Shown: piece after piece, positions 48,371-59,841 of the stretch | Layout of the letters: each line of letters opens with the position of its first letter | How positions within the stretch are numbered: the first letter of the stretch is position 1 | Origin: Bradyrhizobium sp. SZCCT0231 | GTDB taxonomy: Bacteria > Pseudomonadota > Alphaproteobacteria > Rhizobiales > Xanthobacteraceae | NCBI RefSeq assembly: GCF_018130245.1 | Contig: NZ_JAFCKP010000004.1 | Location: 310,001-374,000 of the forward strand | DNA: 64,000 bases | Reading direction: 5' to 3' | Translations under genes and position numbers: made by a program | The notes under the pieces: model-generated | Database searches by the model: none | Told to the model about the DNA's origin: nothing | What the model saw: only the letters and a program-made list of their open reading frames with translations

Positions 48371-49327
48371 TTACAGCCGCCTGAGCGCCACGCTCTCCAC
48401 TGCGTGATCTGCGCCCTTCTTCAGGATGAGCGTCGCGCGCGGACGGGTCGGCAAGATATTGTCTTCGAGATTGGCGAGGTTGGTGCGCTCCCAAATCGCA
48501 GTGGCAGTAGCCGTGGCTTCCTCGTCCGACAACAGCGCGTAGCGGTGGAAATAGGACTTTGGATCTGTGAATGCGGTGTCGCGGAGCGCCAGGAAGCGCT
48601 TGATGTACCATTGCCGCAGCGCCGCTTCGTCGGCGTCGATATAGACCGAGAAATCGAAAAAGTCGGAAACCACGGGCACTGCCTTGCCGTCGCGCGGCAG
48701 CTTGCCGGTTTGCAGCACGTTGACACCCTCGACGATCAGGATGTCGGGCTGGTCGATCTCGGACCATTCGTTCGGCACGATGTCGTAGGTCAAGTGTGAA
48801 TATACGGGCGAACGCACATGGCGGCGGCCGGACTTGATGTCGGAGAGGAAGCTCAGCAGCAGCGGCAGGTCGTAGCTCTCCGGAAAGCCCTTCTTCTGCA
48901 GGATGCCCTGTTGTTCGAGCAGGGCCTTCGGGTAAAGAAAACCGTCGGTCGTGATCAGGTCGACCTTCGGACGCGGCGACCAGCGCGCCAGCAGCGCCTG
49001 GAGCACGCGGGCCGTGGTGGACTTTCCGACCGCGACCGAACCGGCGACGCCGATGATATAGGGCACCTTGCGGTCGCGGATGTTGAGGAACTGGCGCTCC
49101 GCGTAATACAGCCGCTGCATCGCATCGACGTAGATCGACAACAGGCGCGACAGCGGAAGATAAATGTCCTCGACCTCCTGCAGGTCGAGGCGATCGTGCA
49201 GCGAGCGCAGCCGGTCGAACTCGCCAGGCTCCAGCGTCATCGGCGTATCGTCGCGCAGGCGCGCCCATTCCTCGCGCGTATAAACGCGGTACGGATTATA
49301 TTGCTGCTCCGGTGCGCGGATATCCAT
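48371..49327 (-). CDS. coaA: type I pantothenate kinase
   Basis: A 318-residue P-loop kinase, the first step in coenzyme A synthesis. The nucleotide loop is [18 protein letters not shown], with PYSYFTRxEW-like [12 protein letters not shown] at the start and [20 protein letters not shown] and [15 protein letters not shown] later. Length matches the family. It is the last gene of the his cluster, 21 bases after hisE, a conserved arrangement in Bradyrhizobium relatives. Confidence 0.97.
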   Translation of the reverse strand: MDIRAPEQQYNPYRVYTREEWARLRDDTPMTLEPGEFDRLRSLHDRLDLQEVEDIYLPLSRLLSIYVDAMQRLYYAERQFLNIRDRKVPYIIGVAGSVAVGKSTTARVLQALLARWSPRPKVDLITTDGFLYPKALLEQQGILQKKGFPESYDLPLLLSFLSDIKSGRRHVRSPVYSHLTYDIVPNEWSEIDQPDILIVEGVNVLQTGKLPRDGKAVPVVSDFFDFSVYIDADEAALRQWYIKRFLALRDTAFTDPKSYFHRYALLSDEEATATATAIWERTNLANLEDNILPTRPRATLILKKGADHAVESVALRRL

Positions 49328-49348
49328 GACGCGACCTCTCCACCTCGG

Positions 49349-49675
49349 CTAGTTGCCGCCCTTGCGCGACGCCTTCTCTTCCAGCCCTGACATATTCGTC
49401 CGCTTGTCCAGCGCGGCTTCGACCTCTTCCAGCTTTACGCCGCGGGCCTTGAGCAGCACAAGGAAATGATAGAGCAGATCGGCGCTTTCAGCGATCAGAT
49501 GCGCGCGATCGTTTTCGACTGCAGCGATTACGGTTTCGACTGCTTCCTCGCCGAACTTCTTGGCGCAATGTTCGGCGCCCTTGTCGAGAAGCTTGCGGGT
49601 ATAGGACGCTTCGCCACCGGAAGCCGCGCGGGCGTCGATGGTCTCGGCCAGATCATGGATCGTGAAACGCGGCAT
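49349..49675 (-). CDS. hisE: phosphoribosyl-ATP diphosphatase
   Basis: A 108-residue all-alpha enzyme, step two of histidine synthesis, separate from HisI as usual in alphaproteobacteria. The core [24 protein letters not shown] and [21 protein letters not shown] hold the metal-binding glutamates and aspartate. GC-rich gap of about 90 bp precedes it after hisF. Full length. Confidence 0.96.
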   Translation of the reverse strand: MPRFTIHDLAETIDARAASGGEASYTRKLLDKGAEHCAKKFGEEAVETVIAAVENDRAHLIAESADLLYHFLVLLKARGVKLEEVEAALDKRTNMSGLEEKASRKGGN

Positions 49676-49764
49676 CGGACTTACTCAGAAACACGCTTGG
49701 CAACACATTTGGCCACGGCGGCCATTCCCGTCTGCCAATGTAGCATTGTTATGAACCGGAGTCG

Positions 49765-50538
49765 TCAGGCATCCAGGCGCATCGGCAGCCCGCGCCGCGC
49801 CATGTGCTCCTTGGCTTCGCGAATGGTGAATTCCCCGAAGTGGAAGATCGAGGCGGCCAGCACGGCGGTGGCGTGCCCGTCGCGGATACCGTCGACGAGA
49901 TGGTCGAGATTGCCGACGCCGCCCGAGGCGATCACCGGAACGGGAATGCTGTCGGCGATCGCACGGGTCAGCGGAATGTCGAAACCTTGCCGGGTGCCGT
50001 CGCGGTCCATCGAGGTGAGCAGGATTTCACCGGCGCCGAGCGCGACCACTTCCTGGGCATATTCGATGGCATCGATACCGGTGGAATTGCGGCCGCCATG
50101 GGTAAAAATCTCCCAGCGGTCGCCGCCCGGGCGCTTCACCCGCTTGGCATCGATCGCCACCACCACGCATTGCTCGCCGAATTTTTCGGCAGCTTCCTTG
50201 ACGAACTCGCGCCGCGCCACCGCGGCGCTGTTGATCGAGACCTTGTCGGCGCCGGCGCGCAGCAGCGTCTTGATGTCGTTGACCTCGCGCACGCCGCCGC
50301 CGACGGTGACCGGCATGAAGCAGGCCTCGGCCGTGCGCCGGACCACGTCCAGCATGATGCCGCGGTTCTCATGGGTCGCGGTGATGTCGAGGAAGGTGAG
50401 TTCGTCGGCGCCGGCGGCGTCATAGGCGATCGCGGCTTCGACGGGATCGCCGGCATCGCGCAGGTCGACGAAGTTGACGCCTTTGACGACGCGGCCGTCC
50501 TTGACGTCGAGGCAGGGGATCACGCGCACCTTGAACAT
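49765..50538 (-). CDS. hisF: imidazole glycerol phosphate synthase, cyclase subunit
   Basis: A 257-residue TIM barrel that takes ammonia from HisH and makes IGP and AICAR. Asp11 in [15 protein letters not shown] and the aspartate of VVVAIDAKR near residue 130 are the catalytic acids. [16 protein letters not shown] and [17 protein letters not shown] bind phosphates. It starts after GGAG, 10 bases from the hisA stop. Confidence 0.98.
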   Translation of the reverse strand: MFKVRVIPCLDVKDGRVVKGVNFVDLRDAGDPVEAAIAYDAAGADELTFLDITATHENRGIMLDVVRRTAEACFMPVTVGGGVREVNDIKTLLRAGADKVSINSAAVARREFVKEAAEKFGEQCVVVAIDAKRVKRPGGDRWEIFTHGGRNSTGIDAIEYAQEVVALGAGEILLTSMDRDGTRQGFDIPLTRAIADSIPVPVIASGGVGNLDHLVDGIRDGHATAVLAASIFHFGEFTIREAKEHMARRGLPMRLDA

Positions 50539-50548
50539 GGGTCAGCTC

Positions 50549-51292
50549 CTAGGCGCGCGCGTTGCGGATCAAGGTGAGGGCGGCGGCGGGATCGAGCCGG
50601 CCGTCGTAGAGCGCACGGCCGGCGATCGCGCCGGCGAGCTTCCTGGCGCGTGGCGTCAGCATCGCCTTGACGTCCTCGATCGAAGCGAGGCCGCCGGAAG
50701 CGATCACGGGAATGGAGATGGCGTCGGCCAGCGCAATCGTCGCATCGAGGTTCAGGCCCTTGAGCAGGCCGTCCCGCGCGATGTCGGTGAAGATGATGGC
50801 GGCAACGCCGGCATCCTCGAAACGCTTTGCGATTTCCAGCACCGTGACCTGCGAGGTCTCGGCCCAGCCTTCGACCGCGACCTTGCCGTCCCGGGCATCG
50901 AGCCCGACCGCGACGCGGCCGGGGAATTGCTTCGCCGCAGCCTTCACCAGCTCGGGATCGCGCACCGCGGCGGTGCCGATGATGACGCGGGTGATGCCCT
51001 TGTCGAGCCAGGCTGCGACGGTCTTGAGATCGCGAATGCCGCCACCGAGCTGCACCGGGATCTTGATCGTCTTCAGCATCGCCTCGACAGCCTCGGCATT
51101 CACCGGCTTGCCGGCGAAGGCACCGTCGAGATCGACGACGTGGAGATACTCAAAGCCCTGCTCGGCAAAGCTCTGCGCCTGGGCTGCGGGATTGAGATTG
51201 AAAACGGTCGCGCGCGCCATGTCGCCTTGCTCGAGGCGCACGCACTGGCCGTTCTTGAGATCGATCGCGGGGAAGAGAATCACGGTTTCCAT
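50549..51292 (-). CDS. hisA: phosphoribosylformimino-5-aminoimidazole carboxamide ribotide isomerase
   Basis: A 247-residue half-barrel relative of HisF that isomerises ProFAR. Asp11 in [19 protein letters not shown] and [29 protein letters not shown] are the active site. Its first 13 bases overlap the end of hisH, so the genes are translated together. Confidence 0.97.
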   Translation of the reverse strand: METVILFPAIDLKNGQCVRLEQGDMARATVFNLNPAAQAQSFAEQGFEYLHVVDLDGAFAGKPVNAEAVEAMLKTIKIPVQLGGGIRDLKTVAAWLDKGITRVIIGTAAVRDPELVKAAAKQFPGRVAVGLDARDGKVAVEGWAETSQVTVLEIAKRFEDAGVAAIIFTDIARDGLLKGLNLDATIALADAISIPVIASGGLASIEDVKAMLTPRARKLAGAIAGRALYDGRLDPAAALTLIRNARA

Positions 51293-51930
51293 CGCAAGAA
51301 GTTCGAGATCAGGGCCAGCCCGAAGCGCTGGCTCTTCTCGGGGTGGAATTGGGTCCCGATGGCGGTGTCCTTCGCGACGATCGCGGTGACGGGCCCACCG
51401 TAATCGGCGCGGGCGAGCACGTCCGCCTCGCTGGCGGGGTTGAGATGATAGGAGTGCACGAAATAAGCGTGCTGGCCCCCGGGGCCGAGCGGCAGCTTGT
51501 TCAGCACCGGATGCTCCCTGAGCACCTCGAGCGTATTCCAGCCCATGTGCGGGATCTTCAGGGTTTCATCGCGCGGCGTGATCTTCTCGACGTCGCCGCC
51601 GATCCAGTTCAGGCCTTCGGTGATGACGTGCTCCTTGCCGCGGCTCGCCATCAGCTGCATGCCGACGCAGATGCCGAAGAACGGCCGCGCCTTGACGCGC
51701 ACCGCTTCGTTGATCGCCTCGACCATGCCGTTGACGGCATCCAGCCCGCGCCGGCAATCGGCGAAGGCGCCGACGCCCGGCAGCACCAGGCGGTCGGCGC
51801 TGTAGGCCTGGTCCGGATCGCTGGTGACGAAGACCTTTTGCGGGCTCTCCAGGCTGCGCGCGGCGCGCTCGAAGGCCTTGGCCGCGGAATGCAGATTGCC
51901 GGAACCGTAATCGATGATGGCGACGCTCAT
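51280..51930 (-). CDS. hisH: imidazole glycerol phosphate synthase, glutaminase subunit
   Basis: 216 residues from the ATG at 51930 ([16 protein letters not shown]). Class I glutamine amidotransferase: the nucleophilic cysteine is in [15 protein letters not shown] and the His-Glu pair in [13 protein letters not shown]. It hydrolyses glutamine and passes ammonia to HisF. It overlaps the upstream DUF2628 gene by four bases and hisA by 13. Confidence 0.97.
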   Translation of the reverse strand: MSVAIIDYGSGNLHSAAKAFERAARSLESPQKVFVTSDPDQAYSADRLVLPGVGAFADCRRGLDAVNGMVEAINEAVRVKARPFFGICVGMQLMASRGKEHVITEGLNWIGGDVEKITPRDETLKIPHMGWNTLEVLREHPVLNKLPLGPGGQHAYFVHSYHLNPASEADVLARADYGGPVTAIVAKDTAIGTQFHPEKSQRFGLALISNFLRWKP

Positions 51931-52457
51931 CTTGACCCTCCCGGTTCTGGAAACAATCCAATGATGCCGCCGGCCGGAATCGGCGGCGGGTTCGAGAACT
52001 GCTGACCCGGCACGCCGCGGGTCGGCGGCGGACCGCCGCGATCGACGGCCCATTGATCGCCAGCGATGCCCTGCTGCTTCTGGCTCCAGCGCTCGAAGAA
52101 GCGGCGCTCGGCCGTGTCATGGTCGTCGGCGACGACGATGTCGAGCTGCCGCCACTTGCCGCGCGACAATGTCCAGCGTCGCAGGCTGGAGGCCTCGAGC
52201 CCCGTCAACAGCGCGACGACGATGTCGGCGAAGAAGATCGAGCTCCGGCCGAGACCCAGGCTGGAGAGGCCGGCATGGAATGCCGCCATGAAGACCAGCC
52301 AGCCGATCAGCACCAGCCACAGCCGATTCCACAGCAGCCAGAGCGGACCGAAGATCATCGCCCAGAAATGGAAGCCGTCGCGCACGAAGACGAATTTGTC
52401 GGTCGCGCGCAGATCGGCTCCGGCAGGGTAGGGAGCATGGACTGTGTAGACAGGCAT
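51927..52457 (-). CDS. DUF2628 membrane protein within the his operon
   Basis: 176 residues. [20 protein letters not shown] at the N-terminus is the DUF2628 family start. Two hydrophobic segments follow ([20 protein letters not shown] and [19 protein letters not shown]) plus a third ([20 protein letters not shown]), then a cytosolic, Pro/Gly-rich tail ([20 protein letters not shown]...). Function unknown. It lies between hisB and hisH and its stop overlaps the hisH start by four bases, so it is expressed with histidine enzymes. Confidence 0.88.
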   Translation of the reverse strand: MPVYTVHAPYPAGADLRATDKFVFVRDGFHFWAMIFGPLWLLWNRLWLVLIGWLVFMAAFHAGLSSLGLGRSSIFFADIVVALLTGLEASSLRRWTLSRGKWRQLDIVVADDHDTAERRFFERWSQKQQGIAGDQWAVDRGGPPPTRGVPGQQFSNPPPIPAGGIIGLFPEPGGSR

Positions 52458-52521
52458 GGCGATGCCCCGTTCCTAGGAATTCAGTGATGCCGCCGGCGGC
52501 GTTCGCCGCAAGACGGAGATG

Positions 52522-53115
52522 TCAGCCGCCGAGCGAGCCCTTGGTGGACGGGATTTCGCCCGCCGCCTTCGGATCGATCGCAACGGCGGTGCGCAGCGCC
52601 CGCGCCAGACCCTTGAAGCAGGACTCGGCGATATGGTGGCTGTTATCGCCATATAGGGTCTCGACGTGGAGAGTCACGCCGGCGTTCATGGCGAAGGCCT
52701 GGAACCATTCGCGCACCAGCTCGGTGTCGAACTCGCCGATCTTGTCACGGGGAAAGTCGGCCTTGAACACCAGGAACGGGCGGCCCGAGATGTCGATGAC
52801 CACGCGCGACAGCGTCTCGTCCATGGGCATGTGCACGCCGGCATAGCGGGTGATACCCGCCATGTTGCCGAGCGCCTGCTTGACCGCCTGGCCAAGCGCA
52901 ATGCCGGTGTCTTCGGTGGTATGGTGATAATCAATGTGCAGATCGCCCACCGCCTTGACCGTGAGGTCGATGCGGGAATGGCGGGCGAGAAGATCGAGCA
53001 TATGGTCGAAAAAGCCGATGCCGGTCGCGATATTGGCCGCGCCGGTGCCATCGAGGTTCACGGTGACCTCGATGTCGGTTTCCTTGGTCTTGCGCTTGAT
53101 CGTCGCGGTGCGCAT
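52522..53115 (-). CDS. hisB: imidazoleglycerol-phosphate dehydratase
   Basis: 197 residues from ATG at 53115 ([15 protein letters not shown]). A single-function dehydratase without the N-terminal phosphatase of E. coli HisB. Mn ligands lie in [29 protein letters not shown] and [19 protein letters not shown]. Divergent from hslV, with about 190 bp between. First his gene of the group hisB-DUF2628-hisH-hisA-hisF-hisE-coaA. Confidence 0.97.
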   Translation of the reverse strand: MRTATIKRKTKETDIEVTVNLDGTGAANIATGIGFFDHMLDLLARHSRIDLTVKAVGDLHIDYHHTTEDTGIALGQAVKQALGNMAGITRYAGVHMPMDETLSRVVIDISGRPFLVFKADFPRDKIGEFDTELVREWFQAFAMNAGVTLHVETLYGDNSHHIAESCFKGLARALRTAVAIDPKAAGEIPSTKGSLGG

Positions 53116-53307
53116 TGAAAGCTGGCTTTCATCCTGGCTTGGAGCCGAAAACGGCGGTCTTTTAACAGCCAAATGACGCCTTCGCTACTGCGGGAACGGC
53201 TGGCCGGGGCCCTACTTCTGCCTATGGTGAGCGAAATTGGGCCCGGAGCGGCCCGTTGTGCGCCCAGCCCTGACCGCCTAAATCAGGCCGGACAACGAGG
53301 GTCACTC

Positions 53308-53868
53308 ATGCAGGCTTCCCAGAACAGCTCGCCTCACTGGCACGGCACCACGATCTTGACGGTCCGCAAGGGCGGCAAGGTGGTGGTCGGCGGCGACGGC
53401 CAGGTCTCGATCGGCCAGACCGTGATCAAGTCCAACGCCAAAAAGGTCCGCAAGCTCGGCAAGGGCGATGTGATCGGCGGCTTCGCCGGCGCCACGGCCG
53501 ACGCCTTCACCCTGTTTGAGCGACTGGAGGCCAAACTCGAGCAATATCCGGGGCAGCTGACCCGGGCCGCGGTCGAGCTCGCCAAGGACTGGCGCACCGA
53601 CCGGTATCTGCGGCGTCTGGAGGCCATGATGATCGTGGCCGACAAGGACGTCTCCCTGGTGCTGACGGGCACCGGCGACGTGCTCGAGCCCGAGGCCGGC
53701 GTGATGGCGATCGGCTCCGGCGGCAACTACGCTTTGGCCGCGGCGCGCGCCCTGCTCGACACCGACAAGGACGCCGAGACCATCGTCCGCCGCTCCCTCG
53801 ACATCGCCGCCGACATCTGCGTCTACACCAACCGGAATGTGACCATCGAGAGCCTGGCGAGCGGGTAG
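53308..53868 (+). CDS. hslV: ATP-dependent protease subunit HslV
   Basis: 186 residues from ATG at 53308. A short propeptide ([13 protein letters not shown]) is removed to expose catalytic Thr14 of [49 protein letters not shown] and [16 protein letters not shown] are family motifs. It forms double hexamers with HslU. A weak sigma-32-like site, CTTG (53138-53141), 17 bases, then CTTTTAA, lies upstream; I give it little weight. HslU is encoded 1.35 kb downstream, after two other genes. Confidence 0.97.
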   Translation: MQASQNSSPHWHGTTILTVRKGGKVVVGGDGQVSIGQTVIKSNAKKVRKLGKGDVIGGFAGATADAFTLFERLEAKLEQYPGQLTRAAVELAKDWRTDRYLRRLEAMMIVADKDVSLVLTGTGDVLEPEAGVMAIGSGGNYALAAARALLDTDKDAETIVRRSLDIAADICVYTNRNVTIESLASG

Positions 53869-53908
53869 GGCTTTGCGGCTGAACGGCCGAGCTCCGGACT
53901 GGCTGCAA

Positions 53909-54025
53909 CCTCGCCCGCTTGCGGGAGAGGTCGCGCCAAAGGCGCGGGTGAGGGCTCTTTCCTCTGGGAGGCTATCCCGTTGCCGAGACACCCTCCCCCC
54001 GACCCTCTCCCGCAAGCGGGCGAGG
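53909..54025. repeat. 117-bp palindromic repeat with CTCTCCCGC/GCGGGAGAG ends
   Basis: The ends CCTCGCCCGCTTGCGGGAGA.. (53909) and CCTCTCCCGCAAGCGGGCGAGG (54004-54025) are inverted copies of each other, and of the 22-bp palindrome at 1813-1834. It lies between hslV and the acetyltransferase gene and would form a strong hairpin in the hslV transcript. Confidence 0.8.
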
Positions 54026-54051
54026 GGGCGCAGCACCGCCGTGGTAACTAA

Positions 54052-54537
54052 ATGGCCACCACCTACACCTTCCACCCGATGAGCACGGCCGACCTGCCGC
54101 TGATCCGGCGCTGGCTGGGCGAGGCCCATGTGCGGGAGTGGTGGGGCGATCCGGATGAGCAGTTTGCACTCGTCAGCGGCGATCTCGACGAGCCAGCGAT
54201 GGACCAGTTCATCGTATTGGCCGGCGACAAGCCCTTCGGCTATCTTCAGTGCTACCGCCTGACCGCCTGGAATACGGGCTTCGGGCCGCAACCGGAGGGC
54301 ACGCGTGGGATCGACCTGTTCATCGGCGCCGGCGACATGATCGCGCGCGGCCACGGCTCGGCGTTCATTCGCCAATTCGTCGATGAACGTTTTCGGCATG
54401 CTCTGCCGCGCATGGTCACCGATCCGGACCCGCTGAACCTGCGCGCGATACGCGCTTACGAGAAGGCGGGATTCATCCGCGACCGCATGGTCGAGACGCC
54501 GGACGGTCCGGCACTGCTGATGGTGCGCGAACCGTGA
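54052..54537 (+). CDS. GNAT family N-acetyltransferase, AAC(6')-like
   Basis: 161 residues. [28 protein letters not shown] at the N-terminus and [12 protein letters not shown]...[25 protein letters not shown] resemble aminoglycoside 6'-N-acetyltransferases and related GNAT proteins; [21 protein letters not shown] is the acetyl-CoA fold end. The R/Q-x-x-G-x-G/A loop is present as [10 protein letters not shown]. It is not an argument for antibiotic resistance on its own: such chromosomal GNATs have many substrates. Stop overlaps the next GTG start. Confidence 0.85.
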   Translation: MATTYTFHPMSTADLPLIRRWLGEAHVREWWGDPDEQFALVSGDLDEPAMDQFIVLAGDKPFGYLQCYRLTAWNTGFGPQPEGTRGIDLFIGAGDMIARGHGSAFIRQFVDERFRHALPRMVTDPDPLNLRAIRAYEKAGFIRDRMVETPDGPALLMVREP

Positions 54538-55166
54538 CGCTGGTGCAGACGAGCGACAGCAAGGTCGCGGTCCCGCCGCTCGCCTGGGCCGGCATCGCGC
54601 TGCTGCTGCTGGCACTACAGGCCTCGATCCTGTTCGCGATGGGGCGGGTGCCGATCTGCACCTGCGGCACCATCAAGCTCTGGCATGGCGTGGTGAACAG
54701 CTCGGAGAATTCCCAGCAGATCGCCGACTGGTACAGCTTTTCGCACGTGCTGCACGGCTTCCTGTTCTACGGCCTGACCTGGTTGCTGTTCGCAAGGCTG
54801 CCGTTCCTGCCTTTGTCTTTTCGAAGTTTGTCCTGGCCGGCCCGGCTGATCATCGCCATGCTGATCGAAGGCGCCTGGGAGATCGTCGAGAACTCGCCCT
54901 TCATCATCGAGCGCTACCGCGCGGGCACGATCTCGCTGGATTATTACGGCGACAGCATCGTCAATTCAGTCTCGGACAATCTGGCCATGATCCTGGGGTT
55001 CCTTGCTGCCCGCATGCTGCCCGTCACCGCGACCGTCCTGCTCGGACTCGCCTTCGAGATCATGCTGGCGCTCCACATTCGCGACAATCTGACGCTCAAT
55101 ATCCTGATGCTGATCCATCCGCTCGAGGCCGTGAAACAATGGCAATCCGGCCCGCCGATCATCTGA
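54534..55166 (+). CDS. DUF2585 (UPF0314) membrane protein
   Basis: 210 residues from a GTG start that overlaps the acetyltransferase stop (GTGA at 54534-54537). About four to five membrane segments ([20 protein letters not shown] first). [40 protein letters not shown] and [30 protein letters not shown] are the conserved, polar parts of the family. Function unknown. Located 53 bp before hslU. Confidence 0.9.
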   Translation: MTLVQTSDSKVAVPPLAWAGIALLLLALQASILFAMGRVPICTCGTIKLWHGVVNSSENSQQIADWYSFSHVLHGFLFYGLTWLLFARLPFLPLSFRSLSWPARLIIAMLIEGAWEIVENSPFIIERYRAGTISLDYYGDSIVNSVSDNLAMILGFLAARMLPVTATVLLGLAFEIMLALHIRDNLTLNILMLIHPLEAVKQWQSGPPII

Positions 55167-55219
55167 CGATCGAAAAAAGCGGCTTGTCCCGGCCCGCATC
55201 TGACCCTAGCTAAGGTGCC

Positions 55220-56524
<1,305 letters not shown>

Positions 56525-56552
56525 TTCGGGGCGGTCACGCTATTGATGCGGC

Positions 56553-57677
56553 GTGACCGTACGAATCCTGCAAAACCCCTGGCGCCTCCTGCTCGCGATC
56601 AACGTCGTCGTCCTCGTCGGCGTGTTCATTCACAAGATCCAGCTGCCGCCTTACGTCCCTTACATCCACCTCCTCGTCGACTATCATTTCGGCTTCATCA
56701 AGCGCGCGCTGATCGGGGCAGCCGTCGCGCTATTCACGGCGAAGGTGCCGGTCTGGCTGGTGTTCGCGCTCGGCGGAGCGACCTGGCTGGTGACGCTCGG
56801 GCTTTATGCAAAACTGTTTCAGAAGACGTTCGGCTTCACCGCAAGAACGCTGCCGCTGTTCGTCTTCACCGCAGGCTCGCCGTTCTTCCTCAAGAACTTC
56901 ATGCACACGCTCGGCCATTTCGATATCTATGGCTGCGCGCTGGCGATCGTGCTGCTGCTGATGCCGGCGGGCTCGCTGCTGTTCGTTGCCACGGCCGCGC
57001 TGTTCTCGATCGTGCTGGTGCTGATCCATCACATTCATCTCTTGATGTATGTGCCGACGATCATCGCCATCGTCGCGATCAGGCATTACCTGACCTACGG
57101 CAGCAGCCGCAGCAACGTCGCTTTCGGCGCCGTTGCCTTGCTTATCGTCTCCGCGCTGTTCTTTGCGGCGCAATTCCTGGGAACGATGCCGATCCCTGAG
57201 GCGGATTTCGTCGCGTATCTGAAGAGCCGGATGGCCGACCCGTCGCGCACCGACTTGCTGCAATTCGCCTACATCTGGTACCAGCCGCTGGCGAAGGAGG
57301 TTGCCGACACCTGGGGCCGCCTGCCGCACAACATTCTCGGCGTGCCCGTGTTCGTACTGCTGATCTGGCTGCATACGCCGCTGTGGCGCTATCTCGCGCG
57401 CCTGATCGGCGCGCTCGTGAGCGAGATGCACAAGCGGCTCGTCATCGCAGCGCTGATCGGCATCAGCCTCGCTTATCTCGTGATGTTCGCGATGGTGTTC
57501 GACTATTCACGCTGGATCTCGAACTGGGCGGTCTGCATGTTCCTGATCCTGCATGCGGTGAAGATGCTGCCGGCAAAGCAGGAAGCTGCGCTGATTCCGA
57601 CGGAGGACCGGAAGACGAATATCTTCGGGGTGATACTCACGCTGATCCCGCGTGTCGGAATCATTCGTCCGTTTTAG
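56553..57677 (+). CDS. polytopic membrane protein of unknown function
   Basis: 374 residues from GTG at 56553 (MTVRILQNPWRLLLAINV). At least eight hydrophobic segments. Charged or aromatic loops include PYIHLLVDYHFGFIKRALIG, TAGSPFFLKNFMHTLGHFDIYG and VLIHHIHLLMYVPT, suggesting a glycosyltransferase-C or multi-pass polysaccharide-type membrane enzyme, but no catalytic motif is certain. It has the same direction as hslU, 28 bp after its stop, and so may share a heat-shock transcript. Confidence 0.65.
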   Translation: MTVRILQNPWRLLLAINVVVLVGVFIHKIQLPPYVPYIHLLVDYHFGFIKRALIGAAVALFTAKVPVWLVFALGGATWLVTLGLYAKLFQKTFGFTARTLPLFVFTAGSPFFLKNFMHTLGHFDIYGCALAIVLLLMPAGSLLFVATAALFSIVLVLIHHIHLLMYVPTIIAIVAIRHYLTYGSSRSNVAFGAVALLIVSALFFAAQFLGTMPIPEADFVAYLKSRMADPSRTDLLQFAYIWYQPLAKEVADTWGRLPHNILGVPVFVLLIWLHTPLWRYLARLIGALVSEMHKRLVIAALIGISLAYLVMFAMVFDYSRWISNWAVCMFLILHAVKMLPAKQEAALIPTEDRKTNIFGVILTLIPRVGIIRPF

Positions 57678-57712
57678 AAGGTGCGCTCCCTCTCCCGCAC
57701 GCGTTGGGGCCA

Positions 57713-58303
57713 CTAACCTCGCGCCCGCCTGATCCGGACATACAGCGCGCCCTCGCCGCCGTGGCCGATATGCGCGGTCTCGAAGCCGACGACGAAGGTG
57801 CGGAATTCGGGCAGGCTGAGCCACTCCGGCACCTGGCGGCGGAGCACGCCGCTCTCGCCGCCGCTGCGGCCCTTGCCGGTGATGACGAGCACGAAGGTCA
57901 GGCCGTCCTGATGGGCGCGGTGCAGGAAACCGGCCAGCGCGCGATGGGCGCGAGTCTGGGTCATGCCGTGCAGATCGAGCCGTGCCTCGATCTCGCTGCG
58001 GCCGCGCGAGAGCTTTGTCCGCTCGCGCTTGCCGAGCGGCGCCAAGGGCGGGACAGTCGGCCTGGCGACACGAGGCGCCGGTGCAGCGGCAACCGGCCTT
58101 GCCGGTGGCGAAGGCCTGGTCACCTGGGTCCCGGACGAAGACTCGGCGCGCGGGGTGGCATGCGCCTTCGCCACGCGATGCTTCCGCAGCGGCTTGACCT
58201 GTTTCGAAACGAGGTCCCACAGCTCGCGCTCCTCCTCGCTCAGCGCGCGGCGGCGCGGCGAGGGGCGAGGCTCCAGCACGGGCGGACGGGACGATCGTTT
58301 CAT
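57713..58303 (-). CDS. Smr/MutS2-type nuclease domain protein
   Basis: 196 residues. An N-terminal basic region with SEEERELWDLVSKQVKPL and a low-complexity Pro/Ala-rich linker precede a C-terminal Smr domain: LDLHGMTQTRAHRALAGFLH, then VLVITGKGRSGGESGVLRRQVPEWL. The LDxHG and TGxG motifs are typical of Smr endonucleases. Substrate unknown; ribosome rescue and DNA branch cutting are options known from relatives. Its start overlaps the stop of the murein transglycosylase gene by four bases. Confidence 0.88.
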   Translation of the reverse strand: MKRSSRPPVLEPRPSPRRRALSEEERELWDLVSKQVKPLRKHRVAKAHATPRAESSSGTQVTRPSPPARPVAAAPAPRVARPTVPPLAPLGKRERTKLSRGRSEIEARLDLHGMTQTRAHRALAGFLHRAHQDGLTFVLVITGKGRSGGESGVLRRQVPEWLSLPEFRTFVVGFETAHIGHGGEGALYVRIRRARG

Positions 58304-59841
58304 TGCTGGCGATGAGGACGATTCTTCACCGGTCGACGCGGCTCCGAGGCGGGCTCGATCGCGGGACGCGGCACCGGTAGCGGAACGGGATCGGCGATGG
58401 CGACCGTTTCGTTCTTGCCTTGCGCCGCGGCGGCAACAGGCGTGCCCGTCTTGGCCGGACCGGTTTGCGGAAACAGCTTTGCGATCTTCTCCGAGGGCCT
58501 GGGGTCCGGTATCGGCAGCTTCGCGGCGCGCGGGGCAGGATCGAGGCTCTTCGGCACCAGCATCACGAAATGCATGGGGTGGCGCAGCCGCCCGGAGATG
58601 CGGCCTGCTTCCTGGCCAGCCCCGAAAAACAGATCGGCACGCGCAGGCCCGATGATGGCCGAGCCGGTGTCCTGCGCGATCATCAGCCGGTGGAACGGCG
58701 TCTTGGCGCGCTCTGACTCGATCGGCAGCTCGCCCTCGATGAAGAATGGCGTGCCGTAGACATGCAGCGATTTGTCGACCGCGATCGAGCGTCCGGCCGT
58801 CAGCGGAATGCCCTGCGCACCCACCGCCTCGTCCTTGTCGGAGAGGTTGACCTCGCGGAAGAAGATGTAGGCGCGGTTCTGCCGGCGCAGCTCCTTGGCG
58901 CCGTCAGGGTTTTGCGCCATCCACTCCCTGATCTTCTGCATCGACATCTCCTCTTTCGGGATGATGCCGCGCTCGATCAGGATGCGACCGACGGCCGTGT
59001 AGGGATAGCCGTTATAGGCGTCGTAATTGAGCCGAACCGTGCCGCCGTCCTCGAACTTGATCCGCGCCGAGCCCTGGATCTGGGCGAACAAGAGTTCGGT
59101 CGGGTCCTTCAGCCAGGCAATCTCCAGCCCGCGGCCGGCGATCTTGCCGTCCTCGATCTCGCCACGGTCATAATAGGGCACCAGCTTGCGGCGGCCGATC
59201 TTGCGATAGACCGGGCCCTTGTTGGGCAGGCTGACCGAATCCTGCTTGTAGCCGCGCACGAACAGATTCGAGGGACGGCGATAGATCGGCACGTTGTAGA
59301 CGTCGGTCTGCGTGCGCGATCCCTCCAGCACCGGCTCGTAATAGCCGGTGACGAAACCATCGGGCTCGCCGAGGCGCGAGATCCGCAGCGGCGCAAAGTT
59401 CTCCTCGAAGAAGGTCTTCGCTTTGGCATCGTCGGAGAGATCGAGCGTTTTGGCAGACCGGCAAGGCTCGCTCAGCGAGGCGCCCAAAGCCTTGGATTCG
59501 ACCTTGGGTTCGGCCGCGCCGTTCTGCGCATTGATCGACCGGCAGCTGGCGCGGAAGGTCTTGTAGGCGGCGAGATGATCGTCGTCGCCCCAACCCTTCA
59601 CGTCCGCCCAGGGCAGCGGCAGATATTGCGCGCCTGAGATCTCGAACGGCAGGGAGAGCTGCGGATAGGGCAAGGCCCGCGGCGGAGCGGCAGGTACTTG
59701 CGGCAGATGATGGCGATGGCTGCGATGGTGGCGCCGCGCCGCCTCGGCGCCGAGGGAAAACGACGACAGCACGACGGCACCTGCGCAAAGCGCCGTCGCG
59801 CCGGTCTTCAGGAAAGTCTTAATTCGCGCTTCCGGTGCCAA
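58300..59841 (-). CDS. mltA: membrane-bound lytic murein transglycosylase A
   Basis: 513 residues from TTG at 59841, overlapping the Tim44-like gene by 23 bases. A signal-like stretch (GATALCAGAVVLSSFSLGAEA) and a His-rich linker lead to the MltA domain (GFVTGYYEPVLEGSRTQTDVYNVPIYRRP; YRKIGRRKLVPYYDRGEIEDG). The C-terminal 3D-like part (GSAIIGPARADLFFGAGQEAG) holds the catalytic aspartate region. The Pro-rich tail of about 80 residues is longer than in E. coli MltA. It cleaves peptidoglycan glycan strands to form 1,6-anhydro ends. The start is not certain. Confidence 0.93.
   Translation of the reverse strand: MAPEARIKTFLKTGATALCAGAVVLSSFSLGAEAARRHHRSHRHHLPQVPAAPPRALPYPQLSLPFEISGAQYLPLPWADVKGWGDDDHLAAYKTFRASCRSINAQNGAAEPKVESKALGASLSEPCRSAKTLDLSDDAKAKTFFEENFAPLRISRLGEPDGFVTGYYEPVLEGSRTQTDVYNVPIYRRPSNLFVRGYKQDSVSLPNKGPVYRKIGRRKLVPYYDRGEIEDGKIAGRGLEIAWLKDPTELLFAQIQGSARIKFEDGGTVRLNYDAYNGYPYTAVGRILIERGIIPKEEMSMQKIREWMAQNPDGAKELRRQNRAYIFFREVNLSDKDEAVGAQGIPLTAGRSIAVDKSLHVYGTPFFIEGELPIESERAKTPFHRLMIAQDTGSAIIGPARADLFFGAGQEAGRISGRLRHPMHFVMLVPKSLDPAPRAAKLPIPDPRPSEKIAKLFPQTGPAKTGTPVAAAAQGKNETVAIADPVPLPVPRPAIEPASEPRRPVKNRPHRQQ

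Noticed and set aside
54052-54537. Aminoglycoside resistance gene
   Set aside because: It resembles AAC(6') proteins only at the level of the GNAT fold and sits in a conserved core locus between hslV and hslU; resistance is not supported.
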